From: an uncultured Prevotellaceae bacterium
Lineage (GTDB): Bacteria; Bacteroidota; Bacteroidia; Bacteroidales; Bacteroidaceae
Assembly: GCA_946404865.1 (NCBI GenBank)
Contig: CAMJFC010000028.1
Coordinates: forward strand, 1 to 34,693
DNA length: 34,693 bases
Direction: 5' to 3'
Positions within the stretch are counted from its first letter, which is position 1. Each line of letters opens with the position of its first letter. Under the pieces are notes generated by a model, which was not told where the DNA came from, did no database searches, and was given only the letters and a program-made list of their open reading frames with translations. Positions 25,006 through 33,434 of this stretch are shown piece by piece. The position numbers and the translations under genes are program-made.

Positions 25006-26751
25006 TCAATACTCGTAGAGTTTCACATGTAAAATCTTATACTCTCCTACGGAGATGCGTGCATGGCGGCCTTGGTGATCTTGGTCGCCATTTTCGCGTC
25101 GTAGATATTGCAGTTGCCCTTGCGCATCAACGGCCACCTCATCTACATAACCGATACCGATGCGCTTGCCTTGGAAATGGTGAGGGGTGAGAGGCGAGGG
25201 ATGAGAAGATTGTCCGGCATCCACGAAGCCGTCTTCGCCTAAGGTCTTTTGTTCGCTCTGCGCCTTCTCCGTGGCCGTTTGGAACACCACCACTACCCCA
25301 CTGCCCGCGATGAGATACTCATCTTGAGCCAGACGGATGATGACGGCACCGCCCTCGGGCCATACCGAGCCGTCGGTGGCACGGGGGTCCCAAGGCAGGG
25401 TGAAGTTATGGCGGCAGGTGAGCACCACGTCGCCATCGTTGATGACCGTCTCTTTGTCCTCCTGGTCGAAGAGCACGCCATGCATGGTGCCCTTGCCCTG
25501 ATGCTGTGCGACGACGGGCATCAACTGGCGCAACAGATGATAGCTGCGTGTGATGTGCTGCGTGTCGCTGTCAGGCGCCTGGTCGATGGCAAAGGGACTG
25601 AAACCGATGGCCTGATGCTCGCCGACCGCGTAGAGCGCACGCACACCACTGTTGACACAGCACCGTGACTCGGGGATGAAGAGGGGGTTGTCGGGCAGCG
25701 CATATTGTGCCGTCCACCCCTTGAACCCTGTGTCGTAGATGTCAGGTGCGAGGATGTCAACGCTCGGTGCGCCACAGTGCCACACATCCTTCAAGTGAGC
25801 CAACGGACCCGCCGACGGATATTCGCCCGGTTGTCGTCCACGGCTGTTCATCGCCGCATTCACATAGAGCGGCATATCATAGACATCGCGAGCAGTCTTG
25901 GCCAGCCGCTCCACATATTTGGCATAGTGATAAGCCATGAAAATCTCATCGGTATAAAGGCCGTCGCCGAACACCTCGGTCCACGTGCCGCCCTTGCCCG
26001 AGAAACGCTCGCGCATGGAGGGGTGCAACGTTTTCTGGTTCCGCTTGAGGAAAGCGACCAACTCGTCGGGCACCTTGGCACGGAAGAGCCGGTCGGCCTC
26101 GGGCGAGTAGTCACGGGCGTCTTCGAGCATCCCTATCTCATTCTCTATCTGCATCATGATGACGGTATGCTGCTGGCGGTCGATGCTGGCGATGTGCTCC
26201 ATCAGCGCCTTGAACGCGCGGTGGTCGGCCTGGAACACATTCTCCGAAAAGACGCTGGCTATCTCCAGCGGTTTGCCCTGACGGGTCATGCTGCGGGGGA
26301 ACCGCCGTGTGTCTTTCTTGAACCACAACGGCGCATAACAGCTCATGGAGTTCTTCCATGCGCCGAACCAGAGGAAGATGACCTTCAAGTGGTTCTCACG
26401 CGCTTTTTCTATCGTCCGGTCGATGAGGGTGAAGTCGAAACGCCCCTCTTCGGGTTCGGTCAGATCCCACTGTGCGGGCACCAACACCGTGTTCAATCCC
26501 AGCCGTGCCATGCGTGGCATCACACTGTCGATGTCGGCGGTGCAGGTGGCCGCCGAGTTGCTCAGTTCGCCGCCGAGAATCAGCGTCGATCGCCCGTCGA
26601 TGGTCAACTGCATGGACGTGCCTTGTTGGCGGAGAGACACTTGGGCAGATGCAAAGACGGGAAAGAGGAGGAGAAGGAGGAGAAGACCCACCCTTGGAAG
26701 ACCCACCCCCGGCCCCTCCCGTAAAGGGAGGGGAGTAGATAGTTGATGCAT
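25006..26751 (-). CDS. GH35-like glycoside hydrolase with C-terminal DUF5597-type region
   Basis: 581 residues. TIM-barrel enzyme of the GH35/GH42 kind. ILGGELSNSAA, MARLGLNTVLVPAQWDLTEPEEGRFDF and FLWFGAWKN are family blocks; MMQIENEIG gives Glu205 as acid/base and LFIPESRC gives Glu361 as nucleophile. Residues after about 440 fit the DUF5597-type C-terminal domain seen in relatives that act on xyloglucan or xylan side chains, so a beta-galactosidase-like role on hemicellulose branches is likely. The hydrophobic signal (about 22-36, VGLLLLLLLFPVFASA) is preceded by residues encoded by a GC-rich repeat, so a GTG/other start closer to the signal is possible. An internal run, SHPSPLTPHHF, is also repeat-encoded. 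It follows the GH67 gene by 84 bases in the same direction and probably shares its transcript. Confidence 0.85.
   Translation of the reverse strand: MHQLSTPLPLREGPGVGLPRVGLLLLLLLFPVFASAQVSLRQQGTSMQLTIDGRSTLILGGELSNSAATCTADIDSVMPRMARLGLNTVLVPAQWDLTEPEEGRFDFTLIDRTIEKARENHLKVIFLWFGAWKNSMSCYAPLWFKKDTRRFPRSMTRQGKPLEIASVFSENVFQADHRAFKALMEHIASIDRQQHTVIMMQIENEIGMLEDARDYSPEADRLFRAKVPDELVAFLKRNQKTLHPSMRERFSGKGGTWTEVFGDGLYTDEIFMAYHYAKYVERLAKTARDVYDMPLYVNAAMNSRGRQPGEYPSAGPLAHLKDVWHCGAPSVDILAPDIYDTGFKGWTAQYALPDNPLFIPESRCCVNSGVRALYAVGEHQAIGFSPFAIDQAPDSDTQHITRSYHLLRQLMPVVAQHQGKGTMHGVLFDQEDKETVINDGDVVLTCRHNFTLPWDPRATDGSVWPEGGAVIIRLAQDEYLIAGSGVVVVFQTATEKAQSEQKTLGEDGFVDAGQSSHPSPLTPHHFQGKRIGIGYVDEVAVDAQGQLQYLRRENGDQDHQGRHARISVGEYKILHVKLYEY
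25179..25206. repeat. G-rich repeat inside the GH35-like coding region
   Basis: TGGTGAGGGGTGAGAGGCGA and a few further bases match the intergenic G-rich repeats at 16899-16978 and 18282-18330. On the minus strand it encodes SHPSPLTPHH in frame. Confidence 0.6.
26713..26733. repeat. GC-rich REP-like hairpin at the GH35 start
   Basis: CCCCTCCC, loop GTAAA, GGGAGGGG. It lies 16 bases inside the ATG at 26751 and encodes TPLPLREG. Confidence 0.7.
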
Positions 26752-26784
26752 TGAGTATTTTAGGTTTTTGGTTTTGAAATGATT

Positions 26785-26836
26785 GGCTGACGCCCTTGAG
26801 GAGACTGACCCTACATGGGAGCGGGCTGACGCCCTT
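26785..26836. repeat. Direct repeat GGCTGACGCCCTT
   Basis: Two exact 13-base copies (26785-26797, 26824-26836) in the short gap between the GH35 and GH67 genes. The second touches the GH67 stop codon. Confidence 0.6.
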
Positions 26837-28734
26837 TATTTCCCAGCGAAGCTGCCGAAGTAGTTGAGGCAAACGTTGCGCCACTCACGGGCATTGTCCA
26901 GCTGGGTGTCGAGCAGGTCGGCCACATGCTGCCAACGAGCGGCATCGACATAAGGACGCATCTGCTGCCACACATCGCAGTAGCGCGCCACTTCGCTCAC
27001 GCCACGGTCGTAATGCACCTGCAGGTTCTGCCACAAGGTCTTGCCGTTCTTCATCTTGTAATCCCATGCCACATGGTGGAACCACAACAGGTATTCCTCG
27101 GGGCACGTCTCCAGACTGTCGTAGATTTTGCTGTAAGGCTGGCGATACTGCTTTGTCGCCCCCGTGCCTTTCGTGGTCCGTTCGAATCCCACGCCATCCT
27201 TGTCGGCCTTGTGGTAATAGACGGGACACCACTCGATGGGATACTCCGCCTTGAAACCGTCGGGTTCCGGTCCGTAGTGGTGGTCGAACTTAAAGATATG
27301 GTGCAGACCGAGCGGCATCATATAATCGACGCACGCCTCGCGCGATGACATCATCACCTCGCCCATCGCCTCGATGAACGCTTTCTCGCCGGTGAACGTC
27401 TGTTGCAGCCACTCATTAGCAATCGCCTCAGAGGTCAAATCGGGATTCCATGCCAGTCGTCCGAAGGCATACCAGTTGGCTTGTGAGAAGGGATGTCCGC
27501 ACCATCCGTCGGTGTCGCCGATATTAGCCACGCCGGCGATACCCTTCAACAAGTCGGGACTGACAAAACTGAAGAACTCCTTCCACATGGGTGCGAGATA
27601 GACCAGGTGCAGGCTCTGCCCGAGATACTCCTGTGTGATTTGCAATTCCGCCATCTGCGGTGTCTTCTTGATATTGTCGAAGATGGGAGCATAGGGCTCG
27701 CGCGGTTGGAAGTCGAGCGGTCCGTTTTTCGATTGTAGAATCACATTGTCGGCAAACTTCCCGTCCATGGGTTTGAACTCACTCACGGCCTGCATCACAC
27801 GGTCCTCGCCCTTGTGGTTGGCACCATAGACGAACGAGCGCCACATCACGATGCCCTTGTGGGACTTGAGTGCCGCCGCCAGCATATTGGCACCGTCGGC
27901 ATGGGTACGGTGGTAGTCGCCCGGCCCCGGTTGCCCTTCAGAGTTGGCCTTGACAAGGAATCCGCCGAAGTCGGGGATAAGCTGATAGATTTCATCCGCC
28001 TTCGCGCACCACCATTTCGCCACCGACGAGTCGAGTGGGTCGGCAGTGGTGGTAGCCCCGAGCACCATGGGCGATGCGAAATTGATGGAGAGATAAACCC
28101 GTATGCCATAAGGGCGGAACGCGTCGGCCAGGACCTTCACCTTCATCAGATAATCGGTGGTGAGGATATTGGGCGAGGCATTCACATTGTTGAGCACACT
28201 GCCATTGATGCCAATCGAAGCATTGGCACGGCAATACTGCCGCACACGCTGCTGCATCCACTCACTCATGGTGCCATTCTGACCATCAATCTCCTCCCAG
28301 CGCCAGATGCTCTTACCGGCATAGCCGCGCTCCACGGAGAGGTCGAGGTTGTCCCAGTGGTTGAGCACGCGCAACGGGTATTTCGGAGCCGTCTGCAAAT
28401 TGTGTACACCACCTGTCTCTTGTTGCCGGAGCAGTTCGTAAGTCCCGTAGAGCAGTCCGAAGTCATCACCGGCGGTGATGGTCACCTTACCATCGGCCGT
28501 GTTGACGGCAAACGCCTCGGGTTGGAGCGCACGGTCTTTCAACAGACTGACCGTAGCGCCACGGAAATGCTGCCGCAGTTCGTCGGTGGCAATGGCTATC
28601 GTGGGTGAAGCCGTGTTCGCAATGACCGTAGCACTTTTGGCATTCGTGCCGTAACGCAACCAGAGTTGGCTTCCATCTTCAGCATGGATCGCTGAAGCAA
28701 TGAAAAGGAACAATAATGAAAGAAGGTGTTTCAT
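26836..28734 (-). CDS. GH67 alpha-glucuronidase
   Basis: 632 residues. It removes (4-O-methyl-)glucuronic acid from the ends of xylo-oligosaccharides. Signal peptide MKHLLSLLFLFIASAIHA, so it is exported, probably to the periplasm. Family blocks in order: FGLLYGTYELLRQ, LRVLNHWDNLDLSVERGYAG, RANASIGINGSVLNNVNA, GFLVKANSEGQPGPG, LDFQPREPYAP, ELQITQEYLGQ. Expected catalytic residues are Glu266 (acid) and the pair Asp341/Glu369; the 75 and 28 residue spacings agree with those I recall for the Cellvibrio enzyme. At 632 residues it is a little short of the family's 700 or so. It is the first gene leftwards from the divergent promoter pair, followed by the GH35-like gene. In P. bryantii, as I recall, an alpha-glucuronidase gene lies at the same place in the xylan cluster. 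Confidence 0.95.
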   Translation of the reverse strand: MKHLLSLLFLFIASAIHAEDGSQLWLRYGTNAKSATVIANTASPTIAIATDELRQHFRGATVSLLKDRALQPEAFAVNTADGKVTITAGDDFGLLYGTYELLRQQETGGVHNLQTAPKYPLRVLNHWDNLDLSVERGYAGKSIWRWEEIDGQNGTMSEWMQQRVRQYCRANASIGINGSVLNNVNASPNILTTDYLMKVKVLADAFRPYGIRVYLSINFASPMVLGATTTADPLDSSVAKWWCAKADEIYQLIPDFGGFLVKANSEGQPGPGDYHRTHADGANMLAAALKSHKGIVMWRSFVYGANHKGEDRVMQAVSEFKPMDGKFADNVILQSKNGPLDFQPREPYAPIFDNIKKTPQMAELQITQEYLGQSLHLVYLAPMWKEFFSFVSPDLLKGIAGVANIGDTDGWCGHPFSQANWYAFGRLAWNPDLTSEAIANEWLQQTFTGEKAFIEAMGEVMMSSREACVDYMMPLGLHHIFKFDHHYGPEPDGFKAEYPIEWCPVYYHKADKDGVGFERTTKGTGATKQYRQPYSKIYDSLETCPEEYLLWFHHVAWDYKMKNGKTLWQNLQVHYDRGVSEVARYCDVWQQMRPYVDAARWQHVADLLDTQLDNAREWRNVCLNYFGSFAGK

Positions 28735-28831
28735 GTTGAATGTTGAGTGTTGACGAGTTGTTGAGGTCTATGACCGAAAAATTGTTGCTTCGCGATTACG
28801 AATTATGAATGATGAATGGTGAATTCTGTAG

Positions 28832-28863
28832 GCAAATTTACATGAAATTGGACAGTTAAGCAA
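28832..28863 (-). promoter_or_regulatory. Promoter of the GH67-GH35 unit
   Basis: On the minus strand TTG (28863-28861), 20 bases, then TAAATTTGC (28840-28832). The leader of about 90 bases contains a GAATGATGAATGGTGAAT low-complexity repeat (about 28800-28823). Confidence 0.75.
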
Positions 28864-28934
28864 GAAAAAAAGTGAAAATTGTTCCATTCGCATAAAATAT
28901 GAAACAAATTGGATAATTGTTGAATCGATTTGAA

Positions 28935-28966
28935 TTGTGTATTTGAAAATATATGTGTATTTTTGC
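28935..28966 (+). promoter_or_regulatory. Promoter of the rightward xylan operon
   Basis: TTG (28935-28937), 20 bases, TATTTTTGC (28958-28966). The start codon follows 16 bases later. It is back to back with the leftward promoter, about 70 bases apart, so one regulator could serve both. Confidence 0.8.
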
Positions 28967-28982
28967 AAAGTAAAATCTTCAA

Positions 28983-30242
28983 ATGAAACAAATGAGACGT
29001 CTTTTTATCAACTATTTCTGCTTAGGAGTTTTTTTATTGGCACTACCATCACTGTTTTCTTGCGCCAGCAAGAACACGGTAGCACCTGCTGACAATGCCG
29101 TTCGGAAGTGGACCGCCACCTGGGCCACGGCTGTGGAGAAGCCGGGAAAGGGCGACATGCCCAAGGCTTCACTGTCGGGTCGCTCGCTGCGTCAAGTCAT
29201 CCATATCAGTATCGGCGGCGACACCATGCGACTGAAACTGTCGAACGTGCAGAGTTCGACGCCCGTCAGCATCAAGAGCGTGTTTATCGCCGATGCCACT
29301 TACACACACCACATCGATGCGGCCACGGCCACGTACCTCACCTTCGGCCAACGGCGCGATGTGACCATCGCCCCGGGACAGGAGGCGGTGAGTGATATCG
29401 TGAGCTACCGGCTGCGCCCGCAACAACTGCTGGCCGTGACCATCAACTACGGTAACGAGACGCCCGAAGAGGCATCGTGCCACCGCGGTTCGCGAACCAC
29501 CTCGTACATCATCACGGGCGAGAGCGACCCCACCACCAGTTTCGAGGGGGCCGAGGAGGCCGTACACTGGTATAACATCGCTGCTATCGATGTCTTGGGC
29601 GAAGGTCAGACGGCCATCGCCATCTTAGGCAACTCCATCACCGACGGACGTGGCAGCACCACCGACGCACAGGACCGTTGGACCGACTTCTTCGCCAAAG
29701 AGCTGTCGAACAACCCCGCCACCGCACATATCGGTGTGCTTAACTTAGGCATCGGAGGCAACTGCGTGATGCGCGGTGGACTGAGTGAGCCAGCTTTGGT
29801 GCGTTTCGACCGTGACATCCTCGGTCAGACGGGCACCTCGTCCATCATCATCTTCGAGGGCACTAACGACATCGGCTCGTTCGGCGACGACCCGAAGACC
29901 GCCGACCAGCTCATCGCCGCCTATCAGGAACTCATCCGCAAGGGGCATGCCGCCGGACTGAAAGTATATGGTGCCACCATCACCCCGGTGAAAAACTCGT
30001 TCTACTACAGCGAGAAGCACGAGGCGGTGCGCAAGCGCGTGAACGAGTGGATACGCTCGTCGGCCAACGGCCAGGCGGGCGCTGACACCTTCGACGGCGT
30101 GATTGACTTCGATGCCGCCGTGCGCGACAGCAGCGCCCCCGAGGCTCTCCGCAAGGACCTTCAAGACGACTGGCTACACCTCAACCCCGCCGGCTATGCC
30201 GTCATGGGCAAGACAGCCGCCCGCTTCTTCCAAGGGAAATAA
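28983..30242 (+). CDS. SGNH/GDSL-family esterase lipoprotein
   Basis: 419 residues. The N-terminus has a hydrophobic run ending SLFSC27, a lipoprotein site. Residues about 42-200 form a beta-rich accessory domain. The SGNH hydrolase part shows block I as AILGNSITDG (Ser218 nucleophile, in place of GDS), block II NLGIGGN, block III IIFEGTNDIG and block V DDWLHLNPAGY (Asp396, His399). All four catalytic positions are present. In this setting it is most likely an acetyl-xylan or related carbohydrate esterase; its position matches the esterase gene I recall in the P. bryantii xylan cluster. It is the first gene of the rightward operon, with the symporter gene 30 bases downstream. Confidence 0.88.
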   Translation: MKQMRRLFINYFCLGVFLLALPSLFSCASKNTVAPADNAVRKWTATWATAVEKPGKGDMPKASLSGRSLRQVIHISIGGDTMRLKLSNVQSSTPVSIKSVFIADATYTHHIDAATATYLTFGQRRDVTIAPGQEAVSDIVSYRLRPQQLLAVTINYGNETPEEASCHRGSRTTSYIITGESDPTTSFEGAEEAVHWYNIAAIDVLGEGQTAIAILGNSITDGRGSTTDAQDRWTDFFAKELSNNPATAHIGVLNLGIGGNCVMRGGLSEPALVRFDRDILGQTGTSSIIIFEGTNDIGSFGDDPKTADQLIAAYQELIRKGHAAGLKVYGATITPVKNSFYYSEKHEAVRKRVNEWIRSSANGQAGADTFDGVIDFDAAVRDSSAPEALRKDLQDDWLHLNPAGYAVMGKTAARFFQGK

Positions 30243-30272
30243 TCAATCATCAAAAAATAATTAAAAACCATT

Positions 30273-31676
30273 ATGCAAACAAACACAAACACCCAAGAAT
30301 CCAAGGGATTCTACAAACTTTCCTGGTTGCAGCGCATCGGTTTCGGAAGCGGCGACTTGGCGCAAAATCTGATTTTCCAAGTCATTTGCACCTACCTGTT
30401 ATTCTTTTACACCGACATTTACGGACTGACGCCGTCGGCAGTTGCCATCATGTTCCTTGTGGGTAATGTGGCCAACGTCATTTGGGACCCAATCGTAGGC
30501 ACCTTGATTGACAAGAGTAACCCGCGTTACGGAAAATACCGCTCCTATCTGCTGTATGTGGGTATTCCGCTTTCCGGATTCGCCATTTTGTGCTTCTTCA
30601 ACGGTTTTGCTCCGTCACTGATATATGCCTATGTCACCTATATCTCCATGCAACTGCTCTATACGTTTATCAATGTGCCCTACGGAGCGTTGAACTCTTC
30701 ACTCACCCGTGACACGAACGAAATCACCATTCTCACTTCGGTGCGTATGTTCATGGCCAACCTTGGCGGTCTCGCTGTCAACTCCGGCCTGCCACTGTTT
30801 ATCGCTCTTCTTGCAGGCGCCCCCTCCGACAGTCTCCCGAAAGACCCCACGGCATGGTTCACGACCATGACCATATATGCGATTGTCGGTCTTTGCCTGC
30901 TCATCTTCTGTTTCACACAGTGTAAAGAGCGCGTTGTGATGGACGCGAAAGCCACCGAGACGGTGAAGGTGAGCGACCTTTGGATGGAATTCCTCCGCAA
31001 CCGTCCTTTGCGTGTTCTTGCATTCTTCTTTATCACCGCCTTCGCCATGATGTCAGTCGGTAATGCCGCTGGAGCCTATTTCATCAACAGCAATCTGCAC
31101 GGCTCCGCCCAGGAATTGTCTGTGTTCATGGCTTTGGGTTCGATACCCGCATTCATCTTCATGCCGCTCGTACCTTGGTTCAAGCGCATGGTTGGAAAGA
31201 AGAACATGTTCTATATCTTCTTGGGCGCCGCCATCGTCGGTATGGCGATGCTCTATCTCATTTCCAAGATGGAGAATCCGAGTATGACGATGGTTTATGT
31301 GGCTCAGTTCATCAAGAGCACGGGCGTGATTGTGGCCACGGGCTATATGTGGGCACTGGTCCCCGAGGTGATTTCTTACGGTGAATACACCACCGGCCGT
31401 CGTATCTCCGGTATTGTCAATGCCCTTACGGGATTGTTCTTCAAGGCCGGTATGACCTTCGGAAGCATTGTGGGCCCGGCTGTTTTGGCCTTTGTCGAAT
31501 ATAAGAGTGGAGTCATCGAGCAAACACCTTTAGCCGAAGAGGGCATTCTGTGGCTCGTATGCGTTATCCCCGCCATTCTGTTGCTGCTGGCTATGTTCAT
31601 CATCTCTAAGTATGAGTTGACTGACGAGCGCATCGACGAGATCAACCGCGAGATTGAGGCACGGCAAGGGGAATAG
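30273..31676 (+). CDS. GPH-family (MelB-like) sugar:cation symporter
   Basis: 467 residues with about 12 predicted membrane helices. The N-terminus LQRIGFGSGDLAQNLIFQVI, WDPIVGTLIDKSNPRYGKYR and NVPYGALNSSLTRDTNE are family blocks of the glycoside-pentoside-hexuronide:cation symporters (MFS superfamily); the Asp in 'WDP' and the 'DxxNPRYGKYR' loop are typical of cation and sugar coupling. The middle loop and MWALVPEVISYGEYTTGRR in the second half also fit. Neighbouring xylanolytic genes point to xylose or xylo-oligosaccharides as cargo. The esterase gene is 30 bases upstream. Downstream, instead of running straight to the xylanase, there is a 131-base AT-rich gap with heptamer repeats and then a four-helix-bundle gene. 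Confidence 0.93.
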   Translation: MQTNTNTQESKGFYKLSWLQRIGFGSGDLAQNLIFQVICTYLLFFYTDIYGLTPSAVAIMFLVGNVANVIWDPIVGTLIDKSNPRYGKYRSYLLYVGIPLSGFAILCFFNGFAPSLIYAYVTYISMQLLYTFINVPYGALNSSLTRDTNEITILTSVRMFMANLGGLAVNSGLPLFIALLAGAPSDSLPKDPTAWFTTMTIYAIVGLCLLIFCFTQCKERVVMDAKATETVKVSDLWMEFLRNRPLRVLAFFFITAFAMMSVGNAAGAYFINSNLHGSAQELSVFMALGSIPAFIFMPLVPWFKRMVGKKNMFYIFLGAAIVGMAMLYLISKMENPSMTMVYVAQFIKSTGVIVATGYMWALVPEVISYGEYTTGRRISGIVNALTGLFFKAGMTFGSIVGPAVLAFVEYKSGVIEQTPLAEEGILWLVCVIPAILLLLAMFIISKYELTDERIDEINREIEARQGE

Positions 31677-31691
31677 GCGCGGCAAGCCGCT

Positions 31692-31726
31692 AAATGATAA
31701 ATGATAAATGATAAATGATAAATGAT
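31692..31726. repeat. (AAATGAT)x5 tandem heptamer
   Basis: Five exact 7-base units directly after the symporter gene. The same unit in reverse (ATCATTT) recurs at 32259-32286 inside the xylanase gene. Confidence 0.9.
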
Positions 31727-31807
31727 TTTTAGGAAAGTCAAAAATCATCAATCAGATATCATCATATCAAGTGTCATCAATCATAACTAACTGTAACATT
31801 TAACAAT

Positions 31808-32176
31808 ATGACAAGAAATAATGTGCTAGCAGACAAGTCAATTGATTTTGCCATTAGAATTGTTAATTGTTATCAATATCTCATGACCGAGAAGAAAGAG
31901 TACATCATCTCAAAACAGATGTTTCGAAGCGGAACCAGCATTGGTGCTAATATCCACGAAGGAATACAGGCTCAGAGTAAAAATGACTTCATCAGTAAAA
32001 TAAGCATTTCTCTGAAAGAAGCAAGCGAAACATCTTATTGGTTGAAAGTTCTTAAGCGAACGGAGTACATAAACGAAGTGATGTATTCTTCTCTTCTATC
32101 GGACTTGGATGAAATCATCAGAATACTGATAGCAACCATCAAAACGACCAAAAAGAATATCAACGAACAAACATGA
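31808..32176 (+). CDS. Four-helix-bundle protein (23S rRNA intervening-sequence protein family)
   Basis: 122 residues. MTRNNVLADKSIDFAIRIVN, then KEYIISKQMFRSGTSIGANIHEG and FISKISISLKEASETSYWLK are diagnostic blocks of the small four-helix-bundle family first noted inside 23S rRNA intervening sequences. Relatives are scattered singly through many genomes, and the molecular role is unknown. Here the gene is clearly lower in GC than its neighbours: one sampled 60-base row gives about 32% against about 57% in the symporter gene. It is inserted between symporter and xylanase genes, with inverted heptamer arrays on both sides. Its stop overlaps the ATG at 32173 of the xylanase frame by 4 bases. 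It has no evident link to xylan use and looks like a passenger. Confidence 0.92.
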   Translation: MTRNNVLADKSIDFAIRIVNCYQYLMTEKKEYIISKQMFRSGTSIGANIHEGIQAQSKNDFISKISISLKEASETSYWLKVLKRTEYINEVMYSSLLSDLDEIIRILIATIKTTKKNINEQT

Positions 32177-33402
32177 CAAGAATACATCATCGCCATCGTG
32201 TACATCAATTCATCAATATGGTAGCATCACACTCACATTGCCTCAAGCTGGCAACTTTATCATTTATCATTTGTCATTTATCATTTAGCCCCGCAGGGGC
32301 GCAGACGCTCAAAGACGCGTACCGTGACTATTGGTACACGGGTGTGAGTGTGAATCAGTGGCAAGTGGAGGCCGACCCGACGGGCGACAACAAACACGAT
32401 GTGACGGGACAGGTGAGCAACGACCAGACCACCGACTGGGCCATCATCGAGAAGAACTTCAACTGGGTGGTGGCCGAAAACTGCATGAAATGCGAGGTCA
32501 TCCACCCCCAAGAAGGCGTTTATGACTTCACCCTGGCCGACCAGTTCGTCAACAAGGCGAAGGCCGCCGGCATGAAAGTGCTGGGCCACTGTCTCATCTG
32601 GCACTCGCAGTGCGCGCCGTGGTTCCATTTCGACAAAGACGGGAAGCCCGTGTCGCCCGAAGTGCTGAAAAAACGGATGCGCGAGCATATCACCACCATC
32701 GTGAGCCACTTCAAAGGCCGTGTAGATGCCTGGGACGTGGTCAACGAAGCCTTCGAGGATGACGGCACACCCCGAAAGAGCCTGTTTTATCAGATTCTCG
32801 GCACCGACTACATCCCCTTAGCCTTCCAATACGCCCATGAGGCCGACCCCAACGTGCAGTTGTATTACAACGACTTCTCGATGAACAAACCCACGAAGGT
32901 GGAGGGTGTGGCCAATTTCTTCCGTCCGTTGATTCGTCAGGGACTGCCCGTGACGGCCATCGGTATGCAAGGGCACATGATACTCGAGGACAATGTGGAT
33001 AATGCCGTCATCAAGCAGTATGACCACTCTATCCAGACCATCGCCGCATTGGGTGTACCCACATTCTTCTCCGAGTTAGACCTCTCGGTGCTGCCCAACC
33101 CCTATGGTTTCTCTGGTGCCAATGTGAGCGATCGGTTTGCTTACCGCCCGGAGATGGATCCATTCAAGAACGGGCTTACTAAAAAGAAAGAAGAGGAAAT
33201 CAATCAATTCTGGGTTGACTTCTACAAGATGCTGATCAGTCATCGTGACGATATCATCCGTGTGAACTTCTGGTGTTTGAACGACGGCAACTCATGGCGC
33301 AATGACTTCCCCATCAAGGGCCGCACCGACTACGCTACCCTCTTCGACCGCCAAAGCAAGCCGAAAGCCGTGATAGAGAAGCTCATCAACTTAGTGAAAT
33401 GA
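32173..33402 (+). CDS. xynA: GH10 endo-1,4-beta-xylanase
   Basis: 409 residues if started at the ATG overlapping the previous stop; the ATG at 32218 (MVASHSHCLK) gives a more normal signal peptide and is at least as likely. It cuts the xylan backbone. GH10 blocks: NWVVAENCMKCEVIHPQEG, VLGHCLIWHSQCAPW, DAWDVVNEAFEDD (Glu192 acid/base), LYYNDFSMN, IGMQGHMIL, TFFSELDLSVLP (Glu301 nucleophile), WCLNDGNSWRND. The catalytic domain is complete and there is no carbohydrate-binding module. The signal peptide core LSFIICHLSFSPAGAQ is encoded by ATCATTT heptamers plus a small GC palindrome, which is unusual. The GH43 gene follows 32 bases later. Symbol by position and family match with P. bryantii xynA, from memory. 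Confidence 0.94.
   Translation: MTRIHHRHRVHQFINMVASHSHCLKLATLSFIICHLSFSPAGAQTLKDAYRDYWYTGVSVNQWQVEADPTGDNKHDVTGQVSNDQTTDWAIIEKNFNWVVAENCMKCEVIHPQEGVYDFTLADQFVNKAKAAGMKVLGHCLIWHSQCAPWFHFDKDGKPVSPEVLKKRMREHITTIVSHFKGRVDAWDVVNEAFEDDGTPRKSLFYQILGTDYIPLAFQYAHEADPNVQLYYNDFSMNKPTKVEGVANFFRPLIRQGLPVTAIGMQGHMILEDNVDNAVIKQYDHSIQTIAALGVPTFFSELDLSVLPNPYGFSGANVSDRFAYRPEMDPFKNGLTKKKEEEINQFWVDFYKMLISHRDDIIRVNFWCLNDGNSWRNDFPIKGRTDYATLFDRQSKPKAVIEKLINLVK
32259..32286. repeat. Heptamer array ATCATTT x4 within the xylanase signal peptide
   Basis: Four units (the third is GTCATTT), in reverse orientation to 31692-31726. Followed by GCCCCGCAGGGGC, a short palindrome. All of it is read in frame as the hydrophobic core and cleavage region of the signal peptide. 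Confidence 0.88.
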
Positions 33403-33434
33403 TACACTTTAAATATTTATATTAATCCAATCAC

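Noticed and set aside
31376..31751. Leftward frames with IIYHLSF-type repeats near the symporter 3' end
   Set aside because: These are translations of the AAATGAT heptamer and the antisense of the symporter gene.
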